A stretch of 64,000 nucleotides of DNA from Lepisosteus oculatus (GCF_040954835.1 NW_027168298.1:440001-504000), one strand, 5' to 3'; counted from the stretch's first letter, positions 32,061 to 42,962 are shown. Numbers and translations: made by a program. The notes: a model not told the origin generated them from the sequence alone.

Positions 32061-32754
32061 CTCCTTATCGCGGCTTTGCCCTTCTTGCCTCTTTGGACAA
32101 TATCTCCATCTTGTGGTCGTTATTGGTAATGTCTAGACAACATCTCCATCTTGTGGTCGTTGTTGGTAATGTCTTCTTATGCCCTTATTTATTTTAATTC
32201 TCTATTAGTTGATTCTAGAATCTCTACAATGGAGATGAAAACATCAGTTTTATAGCAGACAATATGACATTATTTATAGTCCAATTAGAAACTTATTACC
32301 CTGTTTTTAACATAATAACAAATTAAAATTGATTAAAACTAAGTTTGGAACACCAGGGAACATAACAAATGATTTTTAGGAAAACCATGAGGTTCTCTGT
32401 GTCCAATGCCTGCAAGGGGAGAAAGCTAGAATCCTTTGATTTTTTCAAAATTTGAAAATAAACATCATATAACAACAGCTTTCATTCCTAGGAGTGAAAA
32501 ATAACCATTTTTGAAGACATAGTAGTTTCTAAAACACTACAATAAAGTTAAAAACATCAGTTTTATATTACATTATTTTTAGTGAAATTAGTCATTTATT
32601 GCACTATTTTTAATAAAATCTCTAATTAAAAGTGATTAAAATTAAGTTTGGAACAACAAGGAACACAAAAAAAAAAGATTTTTAGGAAAACCACGAGGTC
32701 CTCTGTGCCCGATGCCTGCAAGGGGAGAAAGCTAGAATCCTAAAAAAAGGTAAT
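32061..32754. repeat. Family D repeat with 39-bp tandem units
   Basis: Two units of ATCTCCATCTTGTGGTCGTTGTTGG...GTCTAGACAA at 32100-32180. Then two copies of a 300-bp AT-rich unit ending AAGGGGAGAAAGCTAGAATCC. The whole recurs inverted at 33590-34265 and direct at 63130-63810. Confidence 0.7.
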
Positions 32755-33160
32755 CAATTCGGATTAGTTTCCTTAGAGCTGGTTCAGAGTTTGCTCAAGA
32801 GTTTACCTTTCACAGATGCGCAAAGAAGAATGTTGGGGGTGCACGCTTCAAGGCGCCTTACAGCTGTAGGGAGTGATTTGAGACGATTCGTGGCGTGTGC
32901 TCATTCCCATATACCGTACGCCCCGGGGTGCAGTGCTAGGATGACGTACAATACCGCTTGGGCACGTAACGGCGTTATATGCAAGTGCGGGACGTGAGGG
33001 TTTTGCGTTTGTTCGTTTTGTTTTGCTCTGCTTTGCTTTGTTTTGCTTTCCATCGCGTTGGTAAGAGCATAAATAAAAAGGCGATTCCTGTGTCGACCAC
33101 TAATGTAAGAGCTATTTCAAGTGCGCCGTGGTGCGGCTTTTCAAATGCTTAACAGGATGA
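32755..33160 (+). repeat. Inverted copy of the tRNA-Ser flank (8965-9620)
   Basis: Reverse complement of about 9210-9610, cut off where the parent continues at TTTCAAATGCTT. The tRNA itself is absent. Confidence 0.75.
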
Positions 33161-33590
33161 TTTTGCATGCACGCGTGCTTTCATGCAGTCGTGTGTGCAA
33201 CCATGTCTGCTTACGTGCAAACGGGCGTGGTTTCATGTATGCAAAAAACTTTCCTGGGCTCTTCTGAAGCACATAAAATTATTTGGAGATATACATTTGT
33301 CTTATTTTCCTCTTAGGCTCTAGAATTGATAACTTTTTTTTCATTTTTGGCATTTTTCATCATTTTCCAGAAAGTGGTTGCAAGCCCGATATCATGCGAA
33401 GAAACTTCAGGATTCCGGGATCAGTCAATGGATTTTCTTCAAAGTTGGATTTTTGCACTCTGTGGACCAAGAGATGTTGTTCTATAATGTTTTTTTTTTT
33501 TCAAATTTAAAAATATCATTTTTTCATGGAGATTTGAATGGGATGGATTCACCCTCCTTTAGCCAGGACAGAGCTCCAGGAGCCTGGGTA
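33161..33590. other. Centre of a local inverted repeat
   Basis: Includes a CATG/GTGCA-rich stretch (33170-33240) seen only once. From 33399 on, the sequence is matched inverted by the end of the window. Confidence 0.5.
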
Positions 33591-35276
33591 GGATTCTAGC
33601 TTTCTCCCCTTGCAGGCACCTGGCACAGAAGACATCATTTTTTTCCTTAAAATCTTTTTTTTTTTGTGTTCCTTGTTGCTCCAAACTTAATTCTATTCAC
33701 TTTTAATTAGAGATTATATTAAAAATAGTGCAATAAATGACTAATTTCACTAAAAATACTAAAAGTAATATAAAACGGATGTTTTTAACTTTATTGTAGT
33801 GTTTTAGAAACTAATGTCTTCAAAAATGGTTATTTTTCACTCCTAGGAATGAAAGCTGTTGTTATATGATGTTTATTTTCAAATTTTGAAAAAGCAAAGG
33901 ATTCTAGCTTTCTCCCCTTGCAGGCATCGGACACAGAGAACCTCATGGTTTTCCTAAAAATCATTTTTTATGTTCCCTGGTGTTCCAAACTTAGTTTTAA
34001 TCAATTTTAATTTGTTATGTTACAAACAGGGTAATAAAGTCTTAATTGGACTATAACTAATGTCATATTGTCTGCTACAAAACTGATATTTTCAGCTCTA
34101 TTGTAGAGATTCTAGAATCAACTAATAAAGAATTGAAATAAAAAAAGGGCATAAGAAGACATTACCAACAACGACCACAAGATGGAGATATTGTCTAGAC
34201 ATTACCAACAACGACCACAAGATGGAGATATTTTCCAAAGAGGCAAGAGGGGCAAAGCTGCGATAAGGTAAAATCATTTTTTGAAAGAGATTGTTGTCAG
34301 AATGCACATCCGTATCCCAAACAGAATCTCTAGTAAAATATGATCATTTGTGAAACAGGCAAATGAGTGTCAGCTACAATATGATTGCTACATATCTGCA
34401 TTTGTTGGTATTTGAGGAGTAAGAGTGCAGGTTTAAACCTGCGATCCAGTGTGTTGAAGAATTTCACAACACTACCTCTAGCACATATGGAAATAAATCC
34501 TCATAATGATTATTGCCCTGGGCATGTACCAAAAAATCAGTGAGCATATATATATATATATCACTGGGTTGAAGCTAGAAACACAGAATAACTGCAAACA
34601 CATCCTAAATACAGTGTTCCAGCACCTTTGACCTCATCCAGAACGTATCATTTCTTGAAAGGGATTGCTGTCCGAATGCACATCTGAATCCCAAACAGAA
34701 TCTCTAGTAAAATACGATCATTTGTGAAACAGGCAAATTACTGTCTCAGGGGCCCATTTCTCATTGTCAGACACATGTATGCAATGCTTTCACTGTGCAT
34801 TGAGCAATAGGGATCAAAAACACCGCAGGTAAGGTTAGAAGTCATGTTCTATGATCATTTCTTTCAGCATTAGGGACTAAATATACTAAACGTATGATGC
34901 TAAAATGTTATTTTTACACATATTAATGTAATAAATGATTGCTTATGCTTTATAAACAAATCTAATTATAATAAAAGCTTAAGTTTTGTATTTATCTTGT
35001 ACCATAGAACATGATTTTCTTTGTATTTCAAGCCCACAAAGTGTCCAAATGATGCACCTTTGACCTCATCCAGAACGTATCATTTCTTGAAAGGGATTGC
35101 TGTCCGAATGCACATCTGAATCCCAAACAGAATCTCTAGTAAAATACGATCATTTGTGAAACAGGCAAATGACTGTCTCAGGGGCCCATTTCTCATTGTC
35201 AGACACATGTATGCAATGCTTTCACTGTGCATTGAGCAATAGGGATCAAAAACAGAATGGAAACAGACATGGAAAC
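33591..35276. repeat. Family D and C repeats, inverted relative to 31.1-32.7 kb
   Basis: The 39-bp units appear at 34155-34245 and the family C cores on the minus strand at 34620-34850 and 35065-35255. The last unit joins the tRNA-Ser 3' flank directly. Confidence 0.7.
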
Positions 35277-35358
35277 CAACGAGGATGGGATTTGAACCCA
35301 TGCGTGCAAAGCACAATGGATTAGCAATCCATCGCCTTAACCACTCGGCCACCTCATT
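35277..35358 (-). tRNA. tRNA-Ser(GCT), left arm
   Basis: 82 nt, acceptor AATGAGG paired with CTCGTT plus G discriminator (one wobble), anticodon loop TTGCTAA, B box GGTTCAAATCC. Likely foldable. Confidence 0.87.
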
Positions 35359-35736
35359 AACAAAACTGGGCTGTCCCAACTGGGTTGGTGCGCTCCAGAT
35401 GATCTTTTTCTTTTTTTTCCCTTGTACTCGAGGGTCATTTTCCTGTTCCACATGCGATTTCAACATTTTCCTTGGGAGATGTCAAGCCAGCAAGCCACTG
35501 CTGTGGTTCAGTGGCCAGCGTGGAGTTCAGTGGCCCTGTTGTACACAGAAAGCACATTGAGCTCCTTGGACATGAAAAGTTCCAGATAAAAGCCATTTGT
35601 CATCCTTTCTCTTGGTGTCGATGTTGCTATTGTATGTAAAGGTGGCAACTTGCTCAGCGAGCAGGCGGAGCACACACCGAATGCAGATGTGTCTGAGTGG
35701 TGTGTCCAAGTGGCTGCAAAAGGACAGCACTCCCGG
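35359..35736. repeat. Shared intergenic region of the divergent Ser/Thr pair
   Basis: About 380 bases conserved at 26868-27245, 47970-48350 (inverted) and 61678-62055 (inverted). A 67-codon minus-strand frame survives in four copies, but it has no recognisable product and mutates little because the copies are young. Confidence 0.7.
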
Positions 35737-35808
35737 GGCGCTGTGGCTTAGTTGGTTAAAGCGCCTGTCTAGTAAACAGGAGGCCCTGGGTCTGAATCCC
35801 AGTGGATA
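35737..35808 (+). pseudogene. tRNA-Thr(AGT) with damaged T arm and acceptor
   Basis: Good through the anticodon arm. The B box reads GGTCTGAATCC, and the acceptor end (CAGTGGATA) no longer pairs with GGCGCTG at its outer positions. About 50 bases after the gene are missing compared with 43826-43870. Confidence 0.8.
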
Positions 35809-36174
35809 ACCGCCTACGGCTAGACTTAATTAAATGCAAGTATTCATTTCCTGTCTTTAACACGACTTGTTTTTCTTAAAATGGATGCAACTTGCAAAAC
35901 ATGAAATACAAACCTTGCTAATCAGCGCTAGCAGCTGGCAAAAAAAAAAGAAGTCAGCAATGTTTTTTTTCTTTAACCTTAACCCTGCTAATGGAGAAGA
36001 GTTAAACGACCGAGTCTATGCAGCTTAAACGGTGTGCACGTCGGGTTCTTAGCTGAAAGGGTGGTAAATCACGCTCACCCCAGTCCTTAATCTTTTAAAG
36101 AGGATACAAAATTGAACCTAGTCGCCACATCACATACATCCTGTTCAATGATAAAAAGGTAACATCTATCCTCG

Positions 36175-36587
36175 CTCCAGAGTAAATCTCACGTTGAGGG
36201 CATATTTTTTTTCACTTTACCGTGAATCGGGCTCGGCTGCACAGAGGAGAGAGCAGAGCAATGAGGTCACGGGGACAGGGGAGTCACACGCTGGCTGTTT
36301 GAACACGCGGAAGATCACTGAGGGATCCACAGTATATGGACCCTCCGTGCGCAATCAGTCCGCACTCCGGACTCTGAATCCTGCCATCCGAGTTAAGATC
36401 TCGGCAGAACCTGAAGCGCAGTTCCTTCTTAAAACGTAATCTGGTGAGCATTTCTAGAATCGTACTTGTATAGATGCAGCCTTTAATGTGTTGCTAGGTT
36501 AAAATTGATGACTTCTTGTATTTCAGTAGGCAACTGCCCTCTTGATTTTGGATTTAATTTCTTTATTACAGGGGCGCTTTTATGAAG
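36175..36587 (+). promoter_or_regulatory. Third copy of the gene promoter, first exon and second-exon acceptor
   Basis: First exon ends 36443 (CTG|GTGAGC). The acceptor ATTACAG precedes 36572. After 16 exon bases (GGGGCGCTTTTATGAAG) the sequence changes to the retroelement fragment. Confidence 0.55.
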
Positions 36588-36755
36588 CCAAGGGACCAGG
36601 GAGCTGCCCCAGTACTGGGATGGCCAGTTCGAAATCATAGAAACTATTGTCAATTCCAGTCCCATGTCAGTGCGAGCAGGGATTTTGACATCTTGTTTTG
36701 CTATGTTCTGCACCAACAGGCAGGTGGCTCAGCCATTCCGTTCCAGTCTGGGGGT

Positions 36756-37550
36756 TCAACAGACTGCTAGGTTCAGTCTGATAAACTGAGCTGATGGTTG
36801 GAAGAAAACCATCTCAGCGTCCATTCTCTGTCCCTTCTTTAGGACAAGGCGTACCGGAAACCCTGCTGTTGACGCAGGAACGATCAGGTCCGATTCGTTT
36901 ACTACCTGGCAGGCCTGAGGAATCGTCTGACCTGACCGAATGTTCTCGGGGTCACCGCTTAGAGAGTGGGCATCTGGGTCCACCCGTTTCCACAGCACAC
37001 TGTTTACTGTGTCCAGCTGGGCGCCCAGTCGAACCAATAGGTCTGCACCAATGCAGACCGAATGGGTCAGCTGAGGTGCTACCTGGAAGTAGTGAGCAAA
37101 CTTCCTTTTTCCGATGGAGATGGAAGCTACACAGCTTCCTTTGCTCCAAATGGACCTATGAGGTGGGGGTGCCCACCACAGAACCTGTGACTGCGTCACC
37201 AGGGTCACCTGACAGCTTCGCGACAGGTCCTCGAACAGACCTTCACTGATTATGGACTTCTCAGAGCTGAGGCTAAGAATTACATCATCAACCTGCACTT
37301 CTGCCACCTGGACCCCCTCCCACCACCATGGGGTGGTAGTCCTGGACCCCCTGAGGTACCAGGGTGCACAGAAAGGACTCCCATTCATTACCGGACAGGG
37401 AGATCCACTCTTCTTCAGGGATGAAAAGGGGGTGTGCTTTACCTGGCGGGTCAAGCAGCTGCTCGGAGCACTGCTCCTGTAGTTGGGAGACCGTGGGAGT
37501 GCTGGCCTGGGCAGGACTTCCCTGTAGTTTTGGAAAGCAAGAAGAGACAT
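36756..37550 (-). pseudogene. Retroelement pol fragment downstream of protease, left arm
   Basis: 264-codon frame in line with the upstream protease frame after a TAA. Residues CIGADLLVRLGAQLDTVN recall a second retropepsin-fold segment found in fish retroelement proteins. Its first 80 codons look shifted: a different frame is more protein-like there. No reverse transcriptase follows; the fragment ends at the fusion near 36588. Confidence 0.5.
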
Positions 37551-38465
37551 TTATTCTCGTCCAGAGGAACCAGGAGGAACCTCCAACTCAGCTATAGTGT
37601 TCAGTGGGCACTGTGTGATCACAGCATAACCACTGAATCCCCCTTTTTGCTGTGCAACAGGCTTAGGGTTTTTGACCTGAGCCCACAATTTTCCACGCTG
37701 GCAGTCCACCAGAGGCTCCAGCCTGTCAAGCAGGTCTTGGCCAATGAGTAGTGGCTCTGTTTTTAACCTAGAGATGTAAACAGGATGCACCACGTTCATT
37801 GGCCCGAACCTAAGTGCCACCCACACTCGGTGTGTGATCCTGGCATGATCCTGGGTATAGCTGGAAATATCTATCTTACACGGTTCTACCTTAAGTCTGA
37901 TGCCTTTTCCTTTCGCTACTCGTTTGAGCTCGCTGAGTAGATCGGCTGACATCAAACTAATTTCAGCCCCAGTGTCAATCAGTGCTTCTCTATCTAAGAC
38001 GTTTTCAAGAGAAACCTTGATATAAATACGCCTTGCTTTGCCTTTCTGGCTGAGATTCCCTAAGAATTGTAGGAAGCCTGCCTTTTCTTTGACTTCAGGG
38101 GCGGGGTCAGCGCCCAACTCAGAGTCACAGCCTTCTTCCAGACAGGAACCCTCCCACCCAATCAGATAGACTGAGGGAGGGGCTTGGGACGGATCCCCGC
38201 CTCCTCCAGTGAGAAGGGGCGTGGTCCCCCTAAGCTCATTCACACTTCTGGCATTCGCTGCGGAAGGTTTACCCTGTCCTGATCTCTCAGGCAGGGCTTG
38301 TTCAAGCCTGGCCAGGCGGGCTGCAGTCGACTCCCTTCGTCCAGTCTTATGATAGACTCTGCCTGAGCCCTTGCCTTCCCCGTAGCGCTCACGGCGGCTC
38401 TGACGCTTAGTGCGGTCCTGCCTGCCTATTTTGCGCCGGGGCTTAGCGGGGCTTACCTTCGGCAA
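37551..38465 (-). pseudogene. Retroelement gag-protease fragment, left arm
   Basis: 304-codon frame: a basic N-terminal part (RRKIGRQDRTKRQSRR), then a retroviral aspartyl protease with active site ALIDTGAEISLMS at about residue 167 and the C-terminal signature LIGQDLLDRLEPL. It starts from a non-ATG codon, so it was probably part of a longer polyprotein. The right-arm copy is 58949-59863. Confidence 0.75.
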
Positions 38466-38614
38466 TAGGATTTATACTCTCCAAGATGATATTTGCACTT
38501 TCTGGAGAGGCGATTTTCTCCACTTCAGTAGCCCGATTTCGTCGATTGCGTGGAGAGGGCTGTAGAATGTGGCGCCGTCTTTCCTGCTCCGTCCATGACA
38601 GGCGTGCTGGTCTC
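38466..38614 (-). other. Exon-like segment joined to the retroelement, left arm
   Basis: On the minus strand an acceptor (CTCTCTCTCCAG) precedes, and a donor (CCGAAG|GTAAGC) follows, an open segment (RPARLSWTEQERRR). The segment also lies beside the tRNA-Val at 41.87 and 55.5 kb, where the donor is GTCAGC. Role unknown. Confidence 0.4.
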
Positions 38615-38719
38615 TGGAGAGAGAGCACGGTCCATCAGCGCACCCCAATAAAGGCACTGGAAGCAGCTGAATCGCATTGGTGAAGCTCAGCGCTGGGCCG
38701 CTGGGCACATCTGACCACA

Positions 38720-38792
38720 GTTTCCGTAGTGTAGTGGTTATCACGTTTGCCTCACACACGAAAGATCCCCGGATCGAAACCGGGAGGAAACA
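38720..38792 (+). tRNA. tRNA-Val(CAC), degenerate, left arm
   Basis: GTTTCCGTAGTGTAGTGG, anticodon loop CTCACAC. The lower anticodon pair is broken (C-A, sequence CACACACG), the B box reads GGATCGAAACC and acceptor pair 7 is mismatched. The right-arm copy keeps the anticodon stem. Confidence 0.8.
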
Positions 38793-38944
38793 GACCAGAC
38801 TTCTTCTGTCACCACGCACAAAAGGGGATTGGGGATTCGCCTAGTGCTGTGATCGAACAGACCCACTCACCTCTTAGTGTGGCGGGATCTGCACAGTGCA
38901 TGTCGCAGCGCATCCTGCTTTCACTTCAATGCGCGTCCTGATGT

Positions 38945-39014
38945 ACCCCGGTCTCCCGCGTGACAGGTGGGGACAGGTGACAGGTCCACGTGACAGGTCC
39001 TATACTAACGAGGA
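38945..39014 (-). pseudogene. tRNA-Asp relic with expanded ACAGGTG units
   Basis: Both ends of tRNA-Asp remain (TCCTCGTTAGTATA and CACGCGGGAGACCGGGGT). The middle is replaced by repeats of ACAGGTC/CAGGTGA. Recurs at 42350-42405, 54995-55064 and 58400-58469. Confidence 0.8.
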
Positions 39015-39426
39015 AGACATCGCTCTCTCCGACCCCCGGCATCGTGTCCCGACCCACCGTGCTGGAAGCCGACTCGTGCTGTGATTCCTTTACGGAGCAG
39101 AAATGACAACCGAGGAGCCGAGAGATCATTTCAGCATTTCGCGTCTGAACGGAAAACACAAACGACCAACTCGGAATGATTTGCCTTTGACGCTTATCAA
39201 AGCGTTCTTTGTGCATCGAACAGACCCACTCACCTCTTAGTGTGGCGGGATCTGCACAGTGCATGTCGCAGCGCTCCCTGCTTTCACTTCAATGTGCTTC
39301 CTGATGTCGAGTCGTGTGCCGTGCGGAGGCTCTGAAAGCGAGAGCAATGAAAAGGTGCACGACGCTGTGTTAGAAAACAGAGAAGTGAAAGGCAGTCCTT
39401 TCTCTAAGGAGGTAAAAGAAAAGCTA

Positions 39427-39498
39427 CTCCCCGTCGGGGAATCGAACCCCGGTCTCCCGCGTGACAGGCGGGGATACTTGCCACTATACTAACGAGGA
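39427..39498 (-). tRNA. tRNA-Asp(GTC), left arm
   Basis: 72 nt, TCCTCGTTAGTATAGTGG, anticodon loop CTGTCAC, B box GGTTCGATTCC, acceptor CGGGGAG. On the minus strand a TTTTC(T)TTTT run follows the 3' end. Likely functional. Confidence 0.95.
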
Positions 39499-39743
39499 AG
39501 ACATCACACGCTCCGACCCCCGGCATCGTGTCCCGACCCAGCGTGCTGGAAGGCGACGCGTGCTGTGATTCCTTTACGGAGCAGAAATGACAACCGAGGA
39601 GCCGAGAGATCATTTCAGCATTTCGCGTCTGAACGGAAAACACAAACGACCAACTCGGAATGACTTGCTTTGGACGCTTTTCAAAGCGTTCTTTGTGCAC
39701 GACAACTGCGCCGCCTAGCAGATACAAATGGGTTGTACAACTT

Positions 39744-39810
39744 TGAAGTAGCAAATGGAAGAGGGCTAAGCCTCCTCTCTTTTAGCCCAGGTTCGATCTG
39801 TCTCCCAGAA
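39744..39810 (+). other. tRNA-like A/B box element
   Basis: TAGCAAATGGAAGAGG fits an A box and GGTTCGATCTG nearly fits a B box at tRNA-like spacing, but no cloverleaf or known isotype is convincing. Copies at 42652-42718 and (minus) 57604-57670. Confidence 0.3.
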
Positions 39811-40524
39811 TCACCAGGGCGCACGCACACACACACACCCGTGCCGTTGAAGTACTCTGCTTCATTTCTAAGGGCAACTCAACATTCACTCCTACCCCGA
39901 GTGCAGAAAAGACAGCGTCTGCAGCAACAGCAGCTCAGGTCTCTGCACAGGAGCTAAGCTGCCCCCATCTCCTCTGCTCTGCGGCTCCTACGGAGTGGAG
40001 TCCTGCCTGGAGCCGTGTTTGCAGGCGGCGGCTCCCCGCACCCTGTCTGTGCGTCGTGTCCAAGAGCTCCTGGGAGGAAGAGAGAGCCCTCCGACTCGGG
40101 GGCTTTTCCACGGTCTGTGTGAGGAGGGGCGGGTGTGTCCAGCAGCTTATCGAGCGGAAGCCTGGGGCGGCGGAGAGCTGTGATCGTGCAGACCTTGAGG
40201 TGTCACCTCTTTGTCTGCTTTCCCGCCCTCCCTCCGCCCAAGCTCTGCTCCAAAGTAGCCCGGCAACCCCTCACACCTGCACGTGTCACAACCTAAGGTG
40301 TGGTCATGAGACACCCATGGGGTGTTGTTCTGTTCTTGCTAATTGTTTCCTGCCCGTCGCAGGCAGGAGTCCATGCGAGGAAGATGCGCTGGACAGAGCT
40401 CAGAGGGCGCACCTGGGTGGCTTTCCTTCTGAGTGACGTTCCTGCAACACTCTCCCGCTACTCTTGGTGCGCTCATGCCGCAACACAGGAAGGCTGGAGC
40501 AGGTGGCTGTGGGCTCTGTGCACC
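39811..40524. other. GC-rich spacer between tRNA-Asp and tRNA-Phe
   Basis: GC-rich, with a short CA repeat at 39825. Several overlapping frames on both strands, none recognised. Its first half recurs at 42720-42960. Confidence 0.45.
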
Positions 40525-40585
40525 GCCGAAATAGCTCAGCTGGGAGAGCGTTAGACTGAAGATCTAAAGATCCCGGGTTTCGGTG
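40525..40585 (+). pseudogene. tRNA-Phe(GAA) with T-arm deletion, left arm
   Basis: GCCGAAATAGCTCAGCTGG and the GAA anticodon arm are intact. About 12 bases are missing between AAAGATCCC and GGGTTTCGG, removing the 5' T stem and B box. The short repeat TCCC at the break suggests slippage. TTTT follows. Confidence 0.88.
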
Positions 40586-40694
40586 TTTTGTTTCATCGCG
40601 CCCTTTGTTCCTCTCTCCAGCGCCCCCTGCCTAAAGTGACGCGTCCCTTTCTCAGTCCGAAACGCAAGCGAGACACCAGCAGCAGTCCCCGCAG

Positions 40695-40767
40695 GTTTCC
40701 GTGGTGTAGCGGCTATCACGTTCGCCTAACACGCGAAAGGTCCCCGGTTCGAGACCGGGCGGAAACA
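40695..40767 (+). tRNA. tRNA-Val(AAC), left arm
   Basis: 73 nt, GTTTCCGTGGTGTAGCGG, anticodon loop CTAACAC, B box GGTTCGAGACC, fully paired acceptor. Likely functional. Confidence 0.95.
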
Positions 40768-41341
40768 GCCTCGTTTTGCACGCTCCTGTACTTCACAGAG
40801 GTATTGAGCGACCGGTCATTTGTTCCCAATGTATTTCCGGTGCCTTCATGCACTCTTGTACCAAACGCACGTTCCTTCTGTATGCGGAGCCGATCATTTG
40901 CAATTGGGCTGTGCCGACAGATCAGGACGAGCTCTGTCGGCTCAATAGCAGCGCAGGACCTGCAAGAACAACAGAAAGATTAGCATCCAGCGGGGGCTTC
41001 TTAGTGAGCCCAAGATCTCATCAAGAATCGGCTCCAGCAACAGGGCTGGGCGCATTGTTCCATTCTCCGACCACTCTCGGTGTAAACAAGTCCCTCCTGG
41101 TCTCTGCTTGAATTGCACTTTCCTGCGTTTGCTTTGGTGTAACTGGCTTCCCCTGCATGGGCGAATGTGAAGAAGATCCTTAGTAAGTCATTGAAGAAAC
41201 CCGAGAAGAGGTCGGAGTGGTCTCTGTCGTTCATCAACGATCCAGTCAGGCAGTACTCCTCTGTAAAGCGCCGTTCGTTCACATCAATTGGCTTTTTTTT
41301 GCCTTCATTCGTGCAAGTAGTAAAAGCAGACGCCCCTATTC
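40768..41341. other. Spacer between tRNA-Val(AAC) and tRNA-His
   Basis: No gene recognised. Frames on both strands are shared with the right arm only because the arms are near-identical. Confidence 0.45.
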
Positions 41342-41413
41342 TGCCGTGACCCGGATTCGAACCGGGGTTGTTGCGGCCACAACACAAAGTACTGACCACT
41401 ATACGATCACGGC
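41342..41413 (-). tRNA. tRNA-His(GTG), left arm
   Basis: 72 nt before the added G-1, GCCGTGATCGTATAGTGG, anticodon loop TTGTGGC, B box GGTTCGAATCC. Likely functional. Confidence 0.95.
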
Positions 41414-41614
41414 GAGTTACCGATACACACGTGGCAGGGCGGAAAAGGCTGTGCTCTCTTCGTGTGACATAATTCGGGAAAGTCCTGACGTTGCATTTCA
41501 ACTGAGCCCCAGTATACATCGACCCTTCGACACTCTGAGTGACAGCTCTCTTGCGTGTTTTCTCATATTTATGTAGTTTGCTTGCATGATGCCCGGAACA
41601 GCAGGGTTGTGCAC

Positions 41615-41686
41615 TCCCATATGGTCTAGCGGTTAGGATTCCTGGTTTTCACCCAGGCGGCCCGGGTTCGACTCCCGGTATGGGAA
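41615..41686 (+). tRNA. tRNA-Glu(TTC), left arm
   Basis: 72 nt, TCCCATATGGTCTAGCGG, anticodon loop TTTTCAC, B box GGTTCGACTCC, all stems paired. Likely functional. Confidence 0.96.
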
Positions 41687-42128
41687 CGTGTCAATCTTGC
41701 CTCCTGCTTTCCAAAAAATCAGCACTGTGTACGAAGGAGCCGCATTAAAACTACTCAACGTGCGAGAAGAGGGGGCGCTTGTTTCCAGCCGAAACTTCTC
41801 GCGTGTGAGACGAGCTGACCATCGCTGCAGGAGGTGGGAGGGTCACTCTGGTAGACAGGGCTGACCTTCGGCAACAGGATTTATACTCTCCAAGATGATA
41901 TTTGCACTTTCTGGAGAGGCGATTTTCTCCACTTCAGTAGCCCGATTTCGTCGATTGCGTGGAGAGGGCTGTAGAATGTGGCGCCGTCTTTCCTGCTCCG
42001 TCCATGACAGGCGTGCTGGTCTCTGGAGAGAGAGCACGGTCCATCAGCGCACTCCAATAAAGGCACTGGAAGCAGCTGAATCGCATTGGCGAAGCTCAGC
42101 ACTGGGCCGCTGGGCATGTCTTACCACT

Positions 42129-42201
42129 GTTTCCGTAGTGTAGTGGTTATCACGTTCGCCTCACACGCGAAAGGTCCCCGGTTCGAAACCGGGCGAAAAC
42201 A
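42129..42201 (+). tRNA. tRNA-Val(CAC), second unit of left arm
   Basis: Canonical anticodon stem (TTCGC/GCGAA) and B box GGTTCGAAACC. One acceptor mismatch (C-A, from GCGAAAAC). Its flanks repeat those of 38720, showing a tandem duplication inside the arm. Confidence 0.9.
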
Positions 42202-42349
42202 GATTTCTTTTGTCGCCACGCACAAAAGGGGATTGGGGATTCGCCTAGCGCTGTGATCGAACAGACCCACTCACCTCTTAGTGTGGCGGGATCTGCACAG
42301 TGCATGTCGCAGCGCATCCTGCTTTCACTTCAATGCGCGTCCTGATGTA

Positions 42350-42405
42350 CCCCTGTCTCCCGCGTGACAGGTGGGGACAGGTGACAGGTCCTATACTAAC
42401 GAGGA
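42350..42405 (-). pseudogene. tRNA-Asp relic, second unit
   Basis: As at 38945 but 14 bases shorter, with one ACAGGTC unit fewer. Confidence 0.75.
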
Positions 42406-42962
42406 AGACATCGCTCTCTCCGACCCCCCGGCATCGTGTCCCGACCCACCGTGCTGGAAGCCGACGCGTGCTGTGATTCCTTTACGGAGCAGAAATGACA
42501 ACCGAGGAGCCGAGAGATCATTTCAGCATTTCGCGTCTGAACGGAAAACACAAACGACCAACTCAGAATGACTTGCCTTTGACGCTTTTCAAAGCGTTCT
42601 TTGTGCACGACGACTGCGCCGCCTAGCAGATACAAATGGGTTGTACAACTTTGAAGTAGCAAATGGAAGAGGGCTAAGCCCCCTCTCTTTTAGCCCAGGT
42701 TCGATCTGTCTCCCAGAATCACCAGGGCGCACACACACACACCCGTGCCGTTGAAGTGCTTTGCTTCATTTCTAAGGGCAACTCAACATTCACTCCTACC
42801 CCGAGTGCAGAAAAGACAGCGTCCGCAGCAACAACAGCTCAGGTCTCTGCACAGGAGCTAAGCTGCCCCCATCTCCTCTGCTCTGCGGCTCCTGCAGAGC
42901 GGAGTCCTGCCTGGAGCCGTGTTTGCAGGCGGCAGCTCCCCACGCTCTGTCTGTGCGTCGTG

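Larger units (their letters stand above)
33399..42608 (+). repeat. Left arm of the large inverted repeat
   Basis: Reverse complement of about 54793-64000; paired features keep a coordinate sum of 97399-97418. The protease frame differs at two residues between the arms, so identity is about 99 percent. The arm may continue past the window on the right side. Confidence 0.9.

Noticed and set aside
38926-39264. 112-codon frame in the tRNA-Asp relic region and its copies
   Set aside because: Crosses a tRNA relic and its repeats; no domain.
41001-41519. 172-codon frame overlapping tRNA-His (and its mirror at 55899)
   Set aside because: The frame reads straight through the tRNA gene and is identical only because the arms are.
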